From contig DEFO01000034.1 in NCBI GenBank assembly GCA_002350805.1, positions 33,557 through 97,556 on the forward strand: DNA of 64,000 nucleotides, read 5' to 3'. The translations under genes were made by a program, and so were the position numbers. Below, piece after piece: positions 36,301-44,610 of this stretch; position 1 is the first letter of the stretch; each line of letters opens with the position of its first letter. A model generated the notes under the pieces. It was not told the DNA's origin, did not search any database, and saw nothing but the letters and a program-made list of their open reading frames with translations. The DNA is from Prevotella sp. UBA2850 (GTDB lineage Bacteria; Bacteroidota; Bacteroidia; Bacteroidales; Bacteroidaceae).

Positions 36301-37907
36301 CCCAGTATATCGACATGAATGCCGAGAAGTTCGATTTGGTCATCTTCGACGAGGCTTCTCAGATGCCAACCAGCGAGGCCGTCGGTGCCATTGCCCGTGG
36401 AAAGGCCCTGATATGTGTGGGCGACCCCAAGCAGATGCCCCCGACCAGCTTCTTCGCCACACAGGCGGTAGATGAGGAGGCAGTGGAGATAGACGACATG
36501 GAAAGCATCCTCGACGACTGCATCACGCTGTCAATGCCCGGCCATTATCTCTCGTGGCACTACCGGTCGAAGCACGAGTCGCTCATTGCTTTCAGTAATT
36601 TACAGTATTACGACAGCAAGCTGCATACCTTCCCCAGCATTGACGACCAGCAGTCGAAGGTGAGCCTGGTACAGATTGACGGCGAGTACGACAAGGGGCG
36701 CACACGCTCCAATCCCGCAGAGGCCAAGGCTATTGTCGACGAGGTGCTCAGACGTCTGGCCGACCCTGAATTGTCGAAACGCAGCATTGGTGTGGTCAGC
36801 TTCAGCAAGGTACAGCAGAACCTGATCGAGGACATGCTGATCGACGCTTTGTCGAAGCATCCCGACTTAGAGGACAAAGCCTACAACTGCGAAGAGCCCA
36901 TTTTCATCAAGAACCTGGAGAATGTGCAGGGCGACGAACGCGATGTCATCCTCTTCAGTGTTGGATATGGTCCTGACAAGCAAGGACATGTGTCGATGAA
37001 CTTCGGCCCGCTGAACAACAAGGGCGGTGAGCGCCGACTGAACGTAGCCGTCAGCCGAGCGCGCTACGAGATGATTGTCTTTGCCATCCTACATGCCGAA
37101 CAGATAGACCTTAACCGCTCGAATGCCAAGGGCGTGGAAGGTCTGAAGAGTTTCATTGAGTTTGCCGGCAAAGGCACCATCCTTCGCCAGAATGTTGCTG
37201 AGACGGCCGCCAACAGCATCCTGAACGACAACGAGGAAGCCGAGGCCGATATGGTAAGATTGGTGGCAAAGGAACTGAGCGAGAAGGGTTATAAGACCGT
37301 AACCCACGTGGGACGCAGCCAGTTCAAGATAGACATTGCGGTGGTGAACCCCGAGAAAGACGACGAATACATGATGGGCATTCTCTGCGACGGGCGCAAT
37401 TACTATGAGACGAAGACCACCCGCGACCGCGAGATTGTACAGCCGGGCGTACTGGCAGGACTCAAATGGAATGTGATGCGCGTGTGGGCTGTCGACTGGT
37501 ACGCCAACCACGATCAGGTGATGGCGCGCATCCTGCAGCGGCTGGAAGACATCAAGAACAACATCAAGCATCAAAACAAAAAGGTGGACGAAGCCAAGGC
37601 ACTAGCCTCGAAGGCATTCGACGCTTCCGGATTGAAGACCGAAAAACAGAAAGAGTATCATCTGCCGAAACGGTACGAGAACCTAGCCATCACGGAAATA
37701 CCCTCAGAGGAAATCCAGAAGGTGGTCATGATGGCTGTCGAGCAGAACCTCTCGGTGCCAATGGACGAATTGAAAAAGCTGGTAGTCAAACTGTTAGGTT
37801 TCTCCCGCAGAACGGTCAAGACAGACATGGTGGTCGAACGGGCTGTCAACTATCTGAAATCCGCTGGCAGCCTCACCGTCACCGACGGAATGGTGGCTGT
37901 GAAGTGA
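33369..37907 (+). CDS. DUF4011 / SF1 helicase / Vsr-like nuclease / DUF3320 protein
   Basis: The 1512-aa product starts with a beta-rich part, then a DUF4011-type region (EITKQTIWERKLLDFSLRNNMINCKLGKR). The UPF1-like SF1 helicase follows: Walker A YGPPGTGKSQTI, FDEASQMP, GDPKQMPPTSF, QGDERDVILFS and LNVAVSRAR. Near 1290-1390 lies a restriction-like fold of the Vsr/MTES_1575 type (FKIDIAVVNP, ILCDGRNYYETKTTRDRE), and a small DUF3320-like end. Proteins of this build recur in defence islands, so a role against phage or foreign DNA is plausible; here it stands alone beside a tRNA gene. The exact activity is unproven. Confidence 0.88.
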   Translation: MMEREKNINGTHNGNFYLEYQQSINYAMVRNGVRTVIAASLENEDATDWHAVKLMLVGEQVSRQELSFDVVEAGRSILLDSLSITAPEEALVNLTEDVETTFTIVISVADEEVFRQNYPLTLRPDDYYLHLDETEHQKEITKQTIWERKLLDFSLRNNMINCKLGKRVIPFVSFDIHKLEDLLQEGKDYRIIPYPDTLIEPAENGMYQSAQQAGRLRQQVLTEIEKNHQIVSYLSETELNNAHKFIYRASRNALEENGANTLFVVLGLLKWYENEKSTLPRYAPLLMLPVDIVRKSGQNYVIRLRDEDVIMNITLLELLKQQFRIDLNVLDPLPIDEHGVDVMKILQTVRMAVREQKNWMVLEESLLGLFHFNKFVMWNDIHTNALKLKENAVVKSLMEGRVTLDDAGDMVDAREVDKKNLPSDFCIPIDVDSSQMEAVIESGRGKSFILYGPPGTGKSQTITNMIANALYQNKRVLFVAEKMAALEVVQKRLAKIGLDPFCLELHSNKVTKTHFLRQMEKALNVTHVKEPEEYRAMSEKLFAHRQQMITYIENLHRKQPSGFSLYECITRHLSLEGDELKANLPQPADVTKEKLTLWTEQLGSLNTVFKVTGHPSSHPLLGLFPFEFSNERKEKLQVLLTDYQTEYAKAEQTVQDAPVKLSMTAGDLQWATEVSSLLGELPKQALQQLMQQDADIWQKRWQEICNKWFLPRFFAKRSFTKELQQYAGDIRFDDAPALLDKQKAFKQRLKDYCLSHRADYQSTESALCQTLAPELMEAVSNQHTRLASIVEEVKSMAVLCLYNTSPDNKWIWLNEQIPVWLSHFASFKDWCLWSERRMELNKEGISCVVTAIERDGMQPDAVSDAFQKGIYHILTMDIVDKDPTLAKFNGLIFEELVDKYKQETYTFQDLSKKELYCHLAAQIPSQTIAATANSEMGILKRNINNGGRGTSIRKIIDQIPTLMPKLCPCMLMSPISVAQYIDMNAEKFDLVIFDEASQMPTSEAVGAIARGKALICVGDPKQMPPTSFFATQAVDEEAVEIDDMESILDDCITLSMPGHYLSWHYRSKHESLIAFSNLQYYDSKLHTFPSIDDQQSKVSLVQIDGEYDKGRTRSNPAEAKAIVDEVLRRLADPELSKRSIGVVSFSKVQQNLIEDMLIDALSKHPDLEDKAYNCEEPIFIKNLENVQGDERDVILFSVGYGPDKQGHVSMNFGPLNNKGGERRLNVAVSRARYEMIVFAILHAEQIDLNRSNAKGVEGLKSFIEFAGKGTILRQNVAETAANSILNDNEEAEADMVRLVAKELSEKGYKTVTHVGRSQFKIDIAVVNPEKDDEYMMGILCDGRNYYETKTTRDREIVQPGVLAGLKWNVMRVWAVDWYANHDQVMARILQRLEDIKNNIKHQNKKVDEAKALASKAFDASGLKTEKQKEYHLPKRYENLAITEIPSEEIQKVVMMAVEQNLSVPMDELKKLVVKLLGFSRRTVKTDMVVERAVNYLKSAGSLTVTDGMVAVK

Positions 37908-37964
37908 AGAATCCATTAGAACTCCACCACAGGCTGGCACCACCTAGCCTACTCCTAAAGAAAA

Positions 37965-38014
37965 AAGAAGTTCTCAAAGCTCTGAAAGCGAACTTTCATC
38001 TTTGAAAACTTCTT
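37965..38014 (-). terminator. Terminator of the tRNA gene
   Basis: On the minus strand AAGAAGTT-TTCAAAG pairs with CTTTGAG-AACTTCTT around a nested GAAAG/CTTTC stem, followed by TTTTTTCTTT. It may also serve the helicase gene from the other side. Confidence 0.7.
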
Positions 38015-38022
38015 ATATTTTG

Positions 38023-38096
38023 TGATCCCGTTGGGATTCAAACCCAAGACCTTCAGAACCGGAATCTGACGCTCTATTCAGCTAAGCTACGGGACC
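38023..38096 (-). tRNA. tRNA-Arg (anticodon CCG)
   Basis: The 74-nt cloverleaf is complete. Acceptor GGTCCCG pairs with CGGGATC (one G-U) and is followed by discriminator A. The D stem is GCTT/GAGC, the anticodon stem TCAGA/TCTGA with loop TTCCGGT, and the T arm TTGGG-TTTGAAT-CCCAA. Positions 34-36 read CCG, which decodes CGG. CCA is not encoded. Confidence 0.95.
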
Positions 38097-38252
38097 AATT
38101 TGCGGTGCAAAGGTAATGAATAAAATTGAGAATTGTGTGGTGAGCGATGATATTTTTTCGAAAAAATAAGATTCTCAGAAGAATTACTACCTTCAAAACG
38201 TCGGGAACAAACATGTTTTGTAGTCAAAATGCAAAAATTATATCGTTTTTAC

Positions 38253-38282
38253 TTGCAATTCAATAAATAATATGTACCTTTG
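38253..38282 (+). promoter_or_regulatory. asnA promoter
   Basis: TTG at 38253-38255 and TACCTTTG at 38275-38282, 19 bases apart, 41 bases before the start. Confidence 0.7.
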
Positions 38283-38323
38283 CAGAGCATTTTAACAATT
38301 AAGGTACAAAAGATATAGCCATC

Positions 38324-39361
38324 ATGAGCAAACTGATCATACCAACATATTATGAGCGGCTGCTGGATATGAAGCAGACCGAACAAGGCATTAAACAGAT
38401 CAAGGATTTCTTCCAGATGAACCTCTCGACAGAATTGCGGCTGCGCCGCGTGACGGCTCCCCTGTTCGTGCTGAAGGGTCTGGGCATTAACGACGACTTA
38501 AACGGTGTCGAGCGTGCCGTGACGTTCCCCATTAAGGACTTGGGCGATGCCAAGGCCGAGGTGGTGCACTCTCTGGCGAAATGGAAGAGACTGACACTGG
38601 CCGAATATGAGGTGGAACCGGGCTACGGCGTGTATGCCGACATGAATGCCATCAGGGCCGATGAGGAACTGGACAACTTGCACTCGCTGTATGTGGATCA
38701 GTGGGACTGGGAGGCAGTGATTACGCGCGAGGACCGAAACCTGGACTTTCTGAAACGGGTGGTACGGCGCATCTATGCGGCTATCCTTCGCACGGAGTAT
38801 CTCACCTGTGAGACGTACAACCAGATAAAACCGTTCCTGCCGCGTGACATTCATTTCATTCACAGCGAGGATTTGCTGGCGATGTATCCCGACAAGAGCG
38901 TAAAAGAGCGCGAGGACCTGATTGCCAAGAAATACGGGGCAGTGTTCATTATTGGTATCGGTGGGAAACTGGCCAATGGAGAACCTCATGACGGTCGTGC
39001 GCCCGACTATGATGACTGGACGACGGAGACGGCAGAGGGCCATCGCGGCTTGAATGGTGACATACTGATATGGTATCCTATTCTCGACCGTGCCGTTGAG
39101 CTTTCGTCAATGGGTATCCGTGTGGACAAAGAGAGCTTGCTCCGGCAGCTGAAACTATCGGGTGAGGAAGGGCGCGAGAAGTTGTATTTCCACCAAAAGT
39201 TGCTGGCGGGAGAATTGCCACTGAGTATTGGTGGCGGTATCGGACAGAGCCGTCTGTGCATGGTGTTGCTCCATAAGGCTCATGTGGGCGAGATTCAAGC
39301 CAGCATCTGGCCCGATGACATGGTGAAAGAATGCGAGGCCTTGGGGATGCCGCTGATCTAG
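38324..39361 (+). CDS. asnA: Aspartate-ammonia ligase
   Basis: The 345-aa enzyme makes asparagine from aspartate, ammonia and ATP in the cytoplasm. It has the class II aminoacyl-tRNA-synthetase-like fold. Family stretches are clear: MNAIRADEELDNLHSLYVDQWDWE, the GIGGKLANGEPHDGRAPDYDDW loop, and the motif-3-like SIGGGIGQSRLCM. Length fits. It is a single gene. Confidence 0.96.
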   Translation: MSKLIIPTYYERLLDMKQTEQGIKQIKDFFQMNLSTELRLRRVTAPLFVLKGLGINDDLNGVERAVTFPIKDLGDAKAEVVHSLAKWKRLTLAEYEVEPGYGVYADMNAIRADEELDNLHSLYVDQWDWEAVITREDRNLDFLKRVVRRIYAAILRTEYLTCETYNQIKPFLPRDIHFIHSEDLLAMYPDKSVKEREDLIAKKYGAVFIIGIGGKLANGEPHDGRAPDYDDWTTETAEGHRGLNGDILIWYPILDRAVELSSMGIRVDKESLLRQLKLSGEEGREKLYFHQKLLAGELPLSIGGGIGQSRLCMVLLHKAHVGEIQASIWPDDMVKECEALGMPLI

Positions 39362-39457
39362 GGTTTCAAGAATGAAGACTATTGTCTCTCAGATGTTTAT
39401 GCGGGGACGCATTTACGCAGAACGATCTCAATGGTTTCCTCTAACACGGAAAACCAA

Positions 39458-41245
39458 CTAGGTTAATTCCAAATCCAGCACCGAACGGAGTTGTTCGACG
39501 GCTGGATTTTCTTTTAACAGTTTCTCAAATACTTCTCTTCGGCTGAGGATTTTGCTCACTTCATTCGACTTGGCAAGACGCAGTTGCAGGGTGATATTGC
39601 CGTTGTGCAACTCTTTAGCCAATGTAGCACAGATGCGTTTTTTGATGGTCGACATCTGGTCGAGCAAAATCTGATTGTCGACCACTACCTCTACGTCGGG
39701 AAAGGTAGTGATGACGGGATGCATGTTTTTCATGCGGTGCGACATGGCAGCCATCTGCTGGGGCATACGCTGGCACATGGCATACCATTGTTTCTGCAAA
39801 TCTTCTACTGTGAAACTGTTGTCTTCGTCTTTGTTCGTCACCTCGGGCTCACTCTGATATACTTGTTTCTCAGGGCCGCGCCTGATGGTATTGAAAGTCA
39901 TGCCAATGCTACCCAATTTGATTTTACCTGGCGATGAGGTTGCAATGGGAGACGGACCAGTGGATGCCGAAGATGAAGGAGTGGTCTCAGGCTGGGGCAC
40001 AGACTGACCAGGCAGCGCAGCCTGAGCCGGGCGCTGCTGTGGTTGCCCTACCGCGGTCACCTGCTGGGCCGTTGCTGGCTGGGCTTTGTCTGTTTTTTTC
40101 TTGAACAGGGTTTTCAATCGCTTGGGGCTACGCCCCGCGCTGACGCCATCGTCTTCCTGTGTAATCTGGGCAACCTGTATAAGGGTCAGTTCAACCAACA
40201 GCCGCTTATTGGAGCTTTGACGGTAGTTGATGTCGCAGTCATTCATCAGTTTGAGGGCACGATAGAGGAACTTCGTGGGACATTTCTGAGCCTGTTCCTG
40301 ATAACGGGCGGTCTGTCGTTGGCTAGCCTCCAGTAGTGGCAGTGTCGCGGCATCCTTGGCCATCAGCACATTACGCACGTGTGAAGCCAATCCATTGATG
40401 AGGTGGCCCCCATCGAATCCCTTGTTAATGACATTATTTAATAGTACCATCACATCGCTCACCTTGTTTTGCAAGCTGAGGTCGATGATGTTGAAATAGT
40501 TTTCGGCATCGAGCACATTCAGGTCTTCGATGACTTTGGCATAAGTGATGTTGCCTTGACAGAAGCTGGCAGTCTGATCGAAGATGCTGAGCGCGTCGCG
40601 CATGCCGCCATCGGCTTTCTCAGCAATGACGTTCAGGGCATCTTCCTCGTAGGTGATGCCTTCTTTTTCGGCCACCATCTTCAGGTGGTCGATGATATTG
40701 GGAACGGTCATCCGCTCGAAGTCGTAAATCTGACAACGCGACAAGATGGTGGGCAGTATCTTGTGTTTCTCGGTGGTTGCGAGGATGAAGATGACATGTG
40801 CGGGCGGTTCTTCCAGGGTTTTCAGGAAAGCATTGAAAGCCTGTGTCGACAACATGTGTACCTCGTCGATGATGAACACCTTGTAGCGTCCCACCTGCGG
40901 TGGAATGCGTGTCTGGTCCATCAGCGCCTTGATATTCTCGACCGAGTTGTTGCTGGCCGCGTCGAGCTCGAAAATGTTGTACGACCGCTGTTCGTTGAAT
41001 GCGTCACAACTCTCGCAGTGGTTGCAGGCCTCGCCCTCGTCGGTGGGCGTCATACAGTTGATGGCCTTGGCAAAGATACGGGCACAAGTGGTTTTTCCGA
41101 CGCCCCTGGGCCCGCAGAAGAGATAGGCATGAGCCAGTTTGCCGCTCTTCACGGCATTCTTCAGCGTTGTGGTAAGCGCTGACTGGCCAACCACCGAGTC
41201 GAAGGACATCGGCCGGTATTTGCGTGCTGAAACGATGTATTCCAT
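39458..41245 (-). CDS. dnaX: DNA polymerase III subunit gamma/tau
   Basis: The 595-aa clamp-loader ATPase has Walker A CGPRGVGKTT, a zinc cluster (NCMTPTDEGEACNHCESC), DEVHMLS, the sensor ATTEKHKI and the SRC finger. A Pro/Gln/Ala-rich linker separates it from the C-terminal tau part. MEYIVSARKYRP at 41245 is the family's usual start; the open frame upstream crosses the promoter. An A7 run (40093-40099 on the complement) at the linker border (FKKKTDK) could allow slippage and give a shorter gamma form. Confidence 0.95.
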   Translation of the reverse strand: MEYIVSARKYRPMSFDSVVGQSALTTTLKNAVKSGKLAHAYLFCGPRGVGKTTCARIFAKAINCMTPTDEGEACNHCESCDAFNEQRSYNIFELDAASNNSVENIKALMDQTRIPPQVGRYKVFIIDEVHMLSTQAFNAFLKTLEEPPAHVIFILATTEKHKILPTILSRCQIYDFERMTVPNIIDHLKMVAEKEGITYEEDALNVIAEKADGGMRDALSIFDQTASFCQGNITYAKVIEDLNVLDAENYFNIIDLSLQNKVSDVMVLLNNVINKGFDGGHLINGLASHVRNVLMAKDAATLPLLEASQRQTARYQEQAQKCPTKFLYRALKLMNDCDINYRQSSNKRLLVELTLIQVAQITQEDDGVSAGRSPKRLKTLFKKKTDKAQPATAQQVTAVGQPQQRPAQAALPGQSVPQPETTPSSSASTGPSPIATSSPGKIKLGSIGMTFNTIRRGPEKQVYQSEPEVTNKDEDNSFTVEDLQKQWYAMCQRMPQQMAAMSHRMKNMHPVITTFPDVEVVVDNQILLDQMSTIKKRICATLAKELHNGNITLQLRLAKSNEVSKILSRREVFEKLLKENPAVEQLRSVLDLELT

Positions 41246-41269
41246 TGTGTAGTTTCTAGATTTTTGATG

Positions 41270-41277
41270 CAAAGATA
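41270..41277 (-). promoter_or_regulatory. dnaX -7 box
   Basis: TATCTTTG on the minus strand, 24 bases before the start codon. Confidence 0.65.
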
Positions 41278-41415
41278 ATGAAAACCGAGGGGAGTACAAA
41301 AGAATTCTTTCCTTTTTTCGGCCCCGTGACTGCATTTCTACGGCATTTAAGTCAATTTTAAATAATAAAATACAAAATATAGACAGCAGCATGCCATAAT
41401 TCAATAATTATGTTT

Positions 41416-41423
41416 ATCTTTGC
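41416..41423 (+). promoter_or_regulatory. -7 box of the DivIC gene
   Basis: TATCTTTG, 47 bases before the start codon; no clear -33 element. Confidence 0.6.
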
Positions 41424-41470
41424 CACTGAAAACGCCTTGAGAGTGTTTTTATAGTATAAATTTTTGAATC

Positions 41471-41803
41471 ATGAGTCGTCTTGGCAACATATGGAAATTC
41501 ATCAGTCACAACAAGTATTGGATTGTGATGTTTATCGGCGTGCTGATTGTCGGCTTCGTCGATGAGAACAGTTTTCTGAAGCGAATAGACTATGAATTCC
41601 AGATACGCGACCTGAAGAGCCAGATAGAAGACTATAACCGTCGCTACGAGAATGACTCGCGCCAGTTGCGCGAGCTGAACCGTAATCCCAAAGCCATTGA
41701 GAAGATTGCGCGAGAGCGTTACTTCATGAAGGCCGACGACGAGGATATCTTCGTACTGAGCGACGACCGTATACATGAAAATAACAATGAGAGAGCTGAC
41801 TAA
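41471..41803 (+). CDS. Septum formation initiator (DivIC/FtsB family)
   Basis: The 110-aa single-pass protein has one helix at about 16-30, a coiled coil (35-75; IRDLKSQIEDYNRRYENDSRQL) and the family's IEKIARERYFMKADDEDIF end. It links late division proteins at the septum. The next gene overlaps its 3' end by 29 bases. Confidence 0.9.
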   Translation: MSRLGNIWKFISHNKYWIVMFIGVLIVGFVDENSFLKRIDYEFQIRDLKSQIEDYNRRYENDSRQLRELNRNPKAIEKIARERYFMKADDEDIFVLSDDRIHENNNERAD

Positions 41804-42215
41804 ACAACAGAGTATTCTTTTCCTCATAGGTGCGGTACTGATGGTTGTCGGTGCCGGACTGTATGTGTTTGGCGTGCAGGTAGTAGCCCCCTGGGTGTTT
41901 GCCGTCGGTGCATTCCTGTTTGCTTCAATCCAACTGATGCAACGCTACGATGGCAGCAACCCCACCATCAAGCGTCTGCGCCGCATGATGATCATGGGCG
42001 ATGTGCTTTTCATGCTGGCCGCCGTATTCATGGTCGAGAACGCCTATCATTTTCTTTTGCCGACCTTCCTGAAGTTTGGCATGGGCGGTTATAATGCCTA
42101 CCTCACCTACATTCACAACAACTGGGTGGTGTTGCTCCTCGTGGCAGCCATGTTGGAGCTCTATTCTACCCACAGAATCAGCAATGAACTGGACAAAGAG
42201 GCAAAAAAACGCTAA
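41775..42215 (+). CDS. Small membrane protein, unknown function
   Basis: The 146-aa product has four hydrophobic segments (about 13-32, 36-52, 72-90, 115-132). The frame may start at 41775 or at ATG 41787 (MRELTKQQ), and it overlaps the DivIC gene either way, which implies co-translation. I know similar proteins only as conserved hypotheticals beside divIC in this group. A link to cell division is suggested by position alone. Confidence 0.75.
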   Translation: MKITMRELTKQQSILFLIGAVLMVVGAGLYVFGVQVVAPWVFAVGAFLFASIQLMQRYDGSNPTIKRLRRMMIMGDVLFMLAAVFMVENAYHFLLPTFLKFGMGGYNAYLTYIHNNWVVLLLVAAMLELYSTHRISNELDKEAKKR

Positions 42216-42252
42216 AAGTAGGTGTAAATGTTTTAAATAGCATAAAATTTTT

Positions 42253-42282
42253 TTTGTGGTTGAATAATACATTGTACATTTG
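42253..42282 (+). promoter_or_regulatory. Promoter of the lipoprotein-pyrC operon
   Basis: TTTG at 42253-42256 and TACATTTG at 42275-42282, 18 bases apart. Confidence 0.65.
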
Positions 42283-42306
42283 CGAAAGAATTTGCAAAAA
42301 CAGTAT

Positions 42307-43113
42307 ATGAATAAGACACTATATCTTTTGTTACTCGTAGGAATATTGACGTCTTGTGGCAACTCTTATTCCGTGCAGGGCTCGTCGAATGTCTCAACCC
42401 TCGACGGCCGGATGCTTTATCTGAAGGTTTTAAAGGACAATGAGTTGAAGAACGTCGATTCTTGTGAGGTCGTTCATGGTAAGTTCCAGTTTGGCGGTAA
42501 TATCGATTCCACCAAGATGGCCACTATCTTCATGGACGATGAGAGCATTATGCCTATCGTATTAGAGAATGGCGAGATTGTCATCAAGCTCGACAATACC
42601 CAGCAGTCGGTCAGCGGAACGCCCTTGAACGACAAGTTGTTTGAGTTTATCGACAAGTATAACCAGCTGCAGAATATGGTGAACGAACTGGGACACAAGC
42701 AGAGCCAGGCCATTATGGACGGCGAGGACGAGCAGGTGACCAACGCACGCCTCACCCAGGAGGCCAATATCATCGCCATGCGCGAGGACAGTCTGGTGAC
42801 CAATTTCATCACCGACAACTTCGACAACGTGCTGGGTCCTGGTGTCTTTATGATGGTGACGGCCGGCTACCGCTATCCCGAGCTTACTCCTTGGATTGAG
42901 GATATCATGAGCAAGGCCACCGACTATTTCAAGAACGATCCTTATGTGAAGGACTATTATCAGAAGGCTCAAGAGAACCAGGCCATCATGAACGGCATGG
43001 CCACGCCCGAGGTGGCACCGACTCAGCCCGCCCCAGCCACGACTGTTCCCTCAGTCAGTCTGCCGGTTGATTCCACCCTGAACGCAGCGCCACTGACCAA
43101 ATCACCCAAATAA
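42307..43113 (+). CDS. DUF4369-type lipoprotein
   Basis: The 268-aa product begins with a lipoprotein signal (LLLVGILTSC). The first half shows the DUF4369 pattern (LDGRMLYLKVLKDNELKNVDSCEV), a beta-sandwich often placed in front of thioredoxin domains; here no thioredoxin domain follows. The end is Pro/Thr/Ala-rich. ATG at 42307 is chosen because the upstream codons lie within the promoter. The pyrC start codon follows its stop directly, so the genes are co-transcribed. Confidence 0.85.
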   Translation: MNKTLYLLLLVGILTSCGNSYSVQGSSNVSTLDGRMLYLKVLKDNELKNVDSCEVVHGKFQFGGNIDSTKMATIFMDDESIMPIVLENGEIVIKLDNTQQSVSGTPLNDKLFEFIDKYNQLQNMVNELGHKQSQAIMDGEDEQVTNARLTQEANIIAMREDSLVTNFITDNFDNVLGPGVFMMVTAGYRYPELTPWIEDIMSKATDYFKNDPYVKDYYQKAQENQAIMNGMATPEVAPTQPAPATTVPSVSLPVDSTLNAAPLTKSPK

Positions 43114-44523
43114 ATGAGAACATTCATCAAGAATGCAACCATAGTGAATGAGAGCCGGCAATTTGTCGGCTCTATTCTGATAGAGGAAGACCGTATAGCC
43201 GATATTTTCGAACACGGCATGGCGCCCCAAGGACCATTCGACGAACAGGTCGATGCCTCGGGGTGTTTCGTTTTCCCTGGCGTCATCGACGAACACGTGC
43301 ACTTTCGTGAGCCGGGACTGACGGCAAAAGCCGACATCGAGAGCGAGAGTCGCGCTGCTGCCTACGGTGGTGTGACATCGTTTTTCGACATGCCCAACAC
43401 CCTACCCCAGACCACTACGCTCGAGGCTCTCGATGAGAAATTCGCACTGGCAGCCGAGAAGAGCCACGTCAACTATAGTTTCTTCTATGGTGCCACCAAC
43501 CAGAACACCGACACGTTCGACCAACTGGACGAGCACCGCATTCCGGGAATCAAACTCTTTATGGGGTCGTCAACAGGCAACATGCTGGTCGACCGCCGCG
43601 AGGCATTGGAGAAAATTTTCAGTTCCTCGCGCCTGCCCATCATGGCTCATTGCGAGGATACAGGCATCATCAACCGCAACATGGCCCGCGTGAAGGCAGA
43701 GTTCGGCGACGACCCTGTCATCGGGTTCCATCCCGTCATTCGCTCCGAGGAGGCTTGCTACGAGTCTACCCGACTGGCTGTCGAGCTTGCCAGCAAATAC
43801 GGTACGCGCCTGCATGTGGCCCATCTGACCACCCAAAAGGAACTGAGTCTGTTTGAGACCTGTGAACAGCCGGCGAGAGGGAAATTGCGCGACAGTGAAA
43901 CAGAATCTGAACAGTCTATCTGTTATATTCCGCCTCGGCCCGCTCCGCTCCCGAAGATTACTGCCGAGGCTGTTATCGCCCATCTTTTCTTCACTGACTG
44001 CGACTACTCACGGCTCGGAACGCGTATCAAGTGTAATCCCGCCATAAAGCGGCCTACCGACCGCGAGGCACTGCGCAAGGCATTGATGGACGGCCGCATT
44101 GCTACTGTCGGCACCGACCATGCTCCTCATCTGCTGAAAGACAAAGAAGGAGGCTGTGCGCGCGCCGCCTCGGGCATGCCCATGATACAGTTCTCTTTAG
44201 TGGCCATGCTCGAATTGGTCGACAAAGGTGTGCTCACCCTTGAGTGTCTGACTGATGTGATGTGCCACCGTCCGGCTCAGTTGTTCGAGGTGCGTGAACG
44301 TGGCTATCTGCGCCAAGGATATAAGGCCGACGTGGTGGTGGTACGCCCCAACAGTCCGTGGACCGTCACTCCCGACATCATCCAAAGTAAATGCCAGTGG
44401 TCGCCCATGGAGGGACATACCTTCAACTGGCGTGTAGAGCATACTTTCTGTAACGGCCAGCATATATATAATAAAGGTGTGTTCGATGAGAAGAGCCGCG
44501 GCGAAGCCATCACCTTCCGCTAA
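43114..44523 (+). CDS. pyrC: Dihydroorotase
   Basis: The 469-aa amidohydrolase closes carbamoyl-aspartate to dihydroorotate in pyrimidine synthesis. Zinc ligands lie in DEHVHF (His 61, 63), a later AHCED and HVAHLTT, with the catalytic Asp in GTDHAPH. Between ELSLFE and KITAEAV the chain is about 20 residues longer than I expect (around residues 249-272, Glu/Arg/Ser-rich), possibly an insert. Otherwise the length is normal. Confidence 0.94.
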   Translation: MRTFIKNATIVNESRQFVGSILIEEDRIADIFEHGMAPQGPFDEQVDASGCFVFPGVIDEHVHFREPGLTAKADIESESRAAAYGGVTSFFDMPNTLPQTTTLEALDEKFALAAEKSHVNYSFFYGATNQNTDTFDQLDEHRIPGIKLFMGSSTGNMLVDRREALEKIFSSSRLPIMAHCEDTGIINRNMARVKAEFGDDPVIGFHPVIRSEEACYESTRLAVELASKYGTRLHVAHLTTQKELSLFETCEQPARGKLRDSETESEQSICYIPPRPAPLPKITAEAVIAHLFFTDCDYSRLGTRIKCNPAIKRPTDREALRKALMDGRIATVGTDHAPHLLKDKEGGCARAASGMPMIQFSLVAMLELVDKGVLTLECLTDVMCHRPAQLFEVRERGYLRQGYKADVVVVRPNSPWTVTPDIIQSKCQWSPMEGHTFNWRVEHTFCNGQHIYNKGVFDEKSRGEAITFR

Positions 44524-44610
44524 CGCCATCTGCCTCATAGCGTCCTTCACGCCCCAAGGATAATACGCCTTAGCCCATAACATCACTCTTCAACCCACAT
44601 TCAACGCCCC

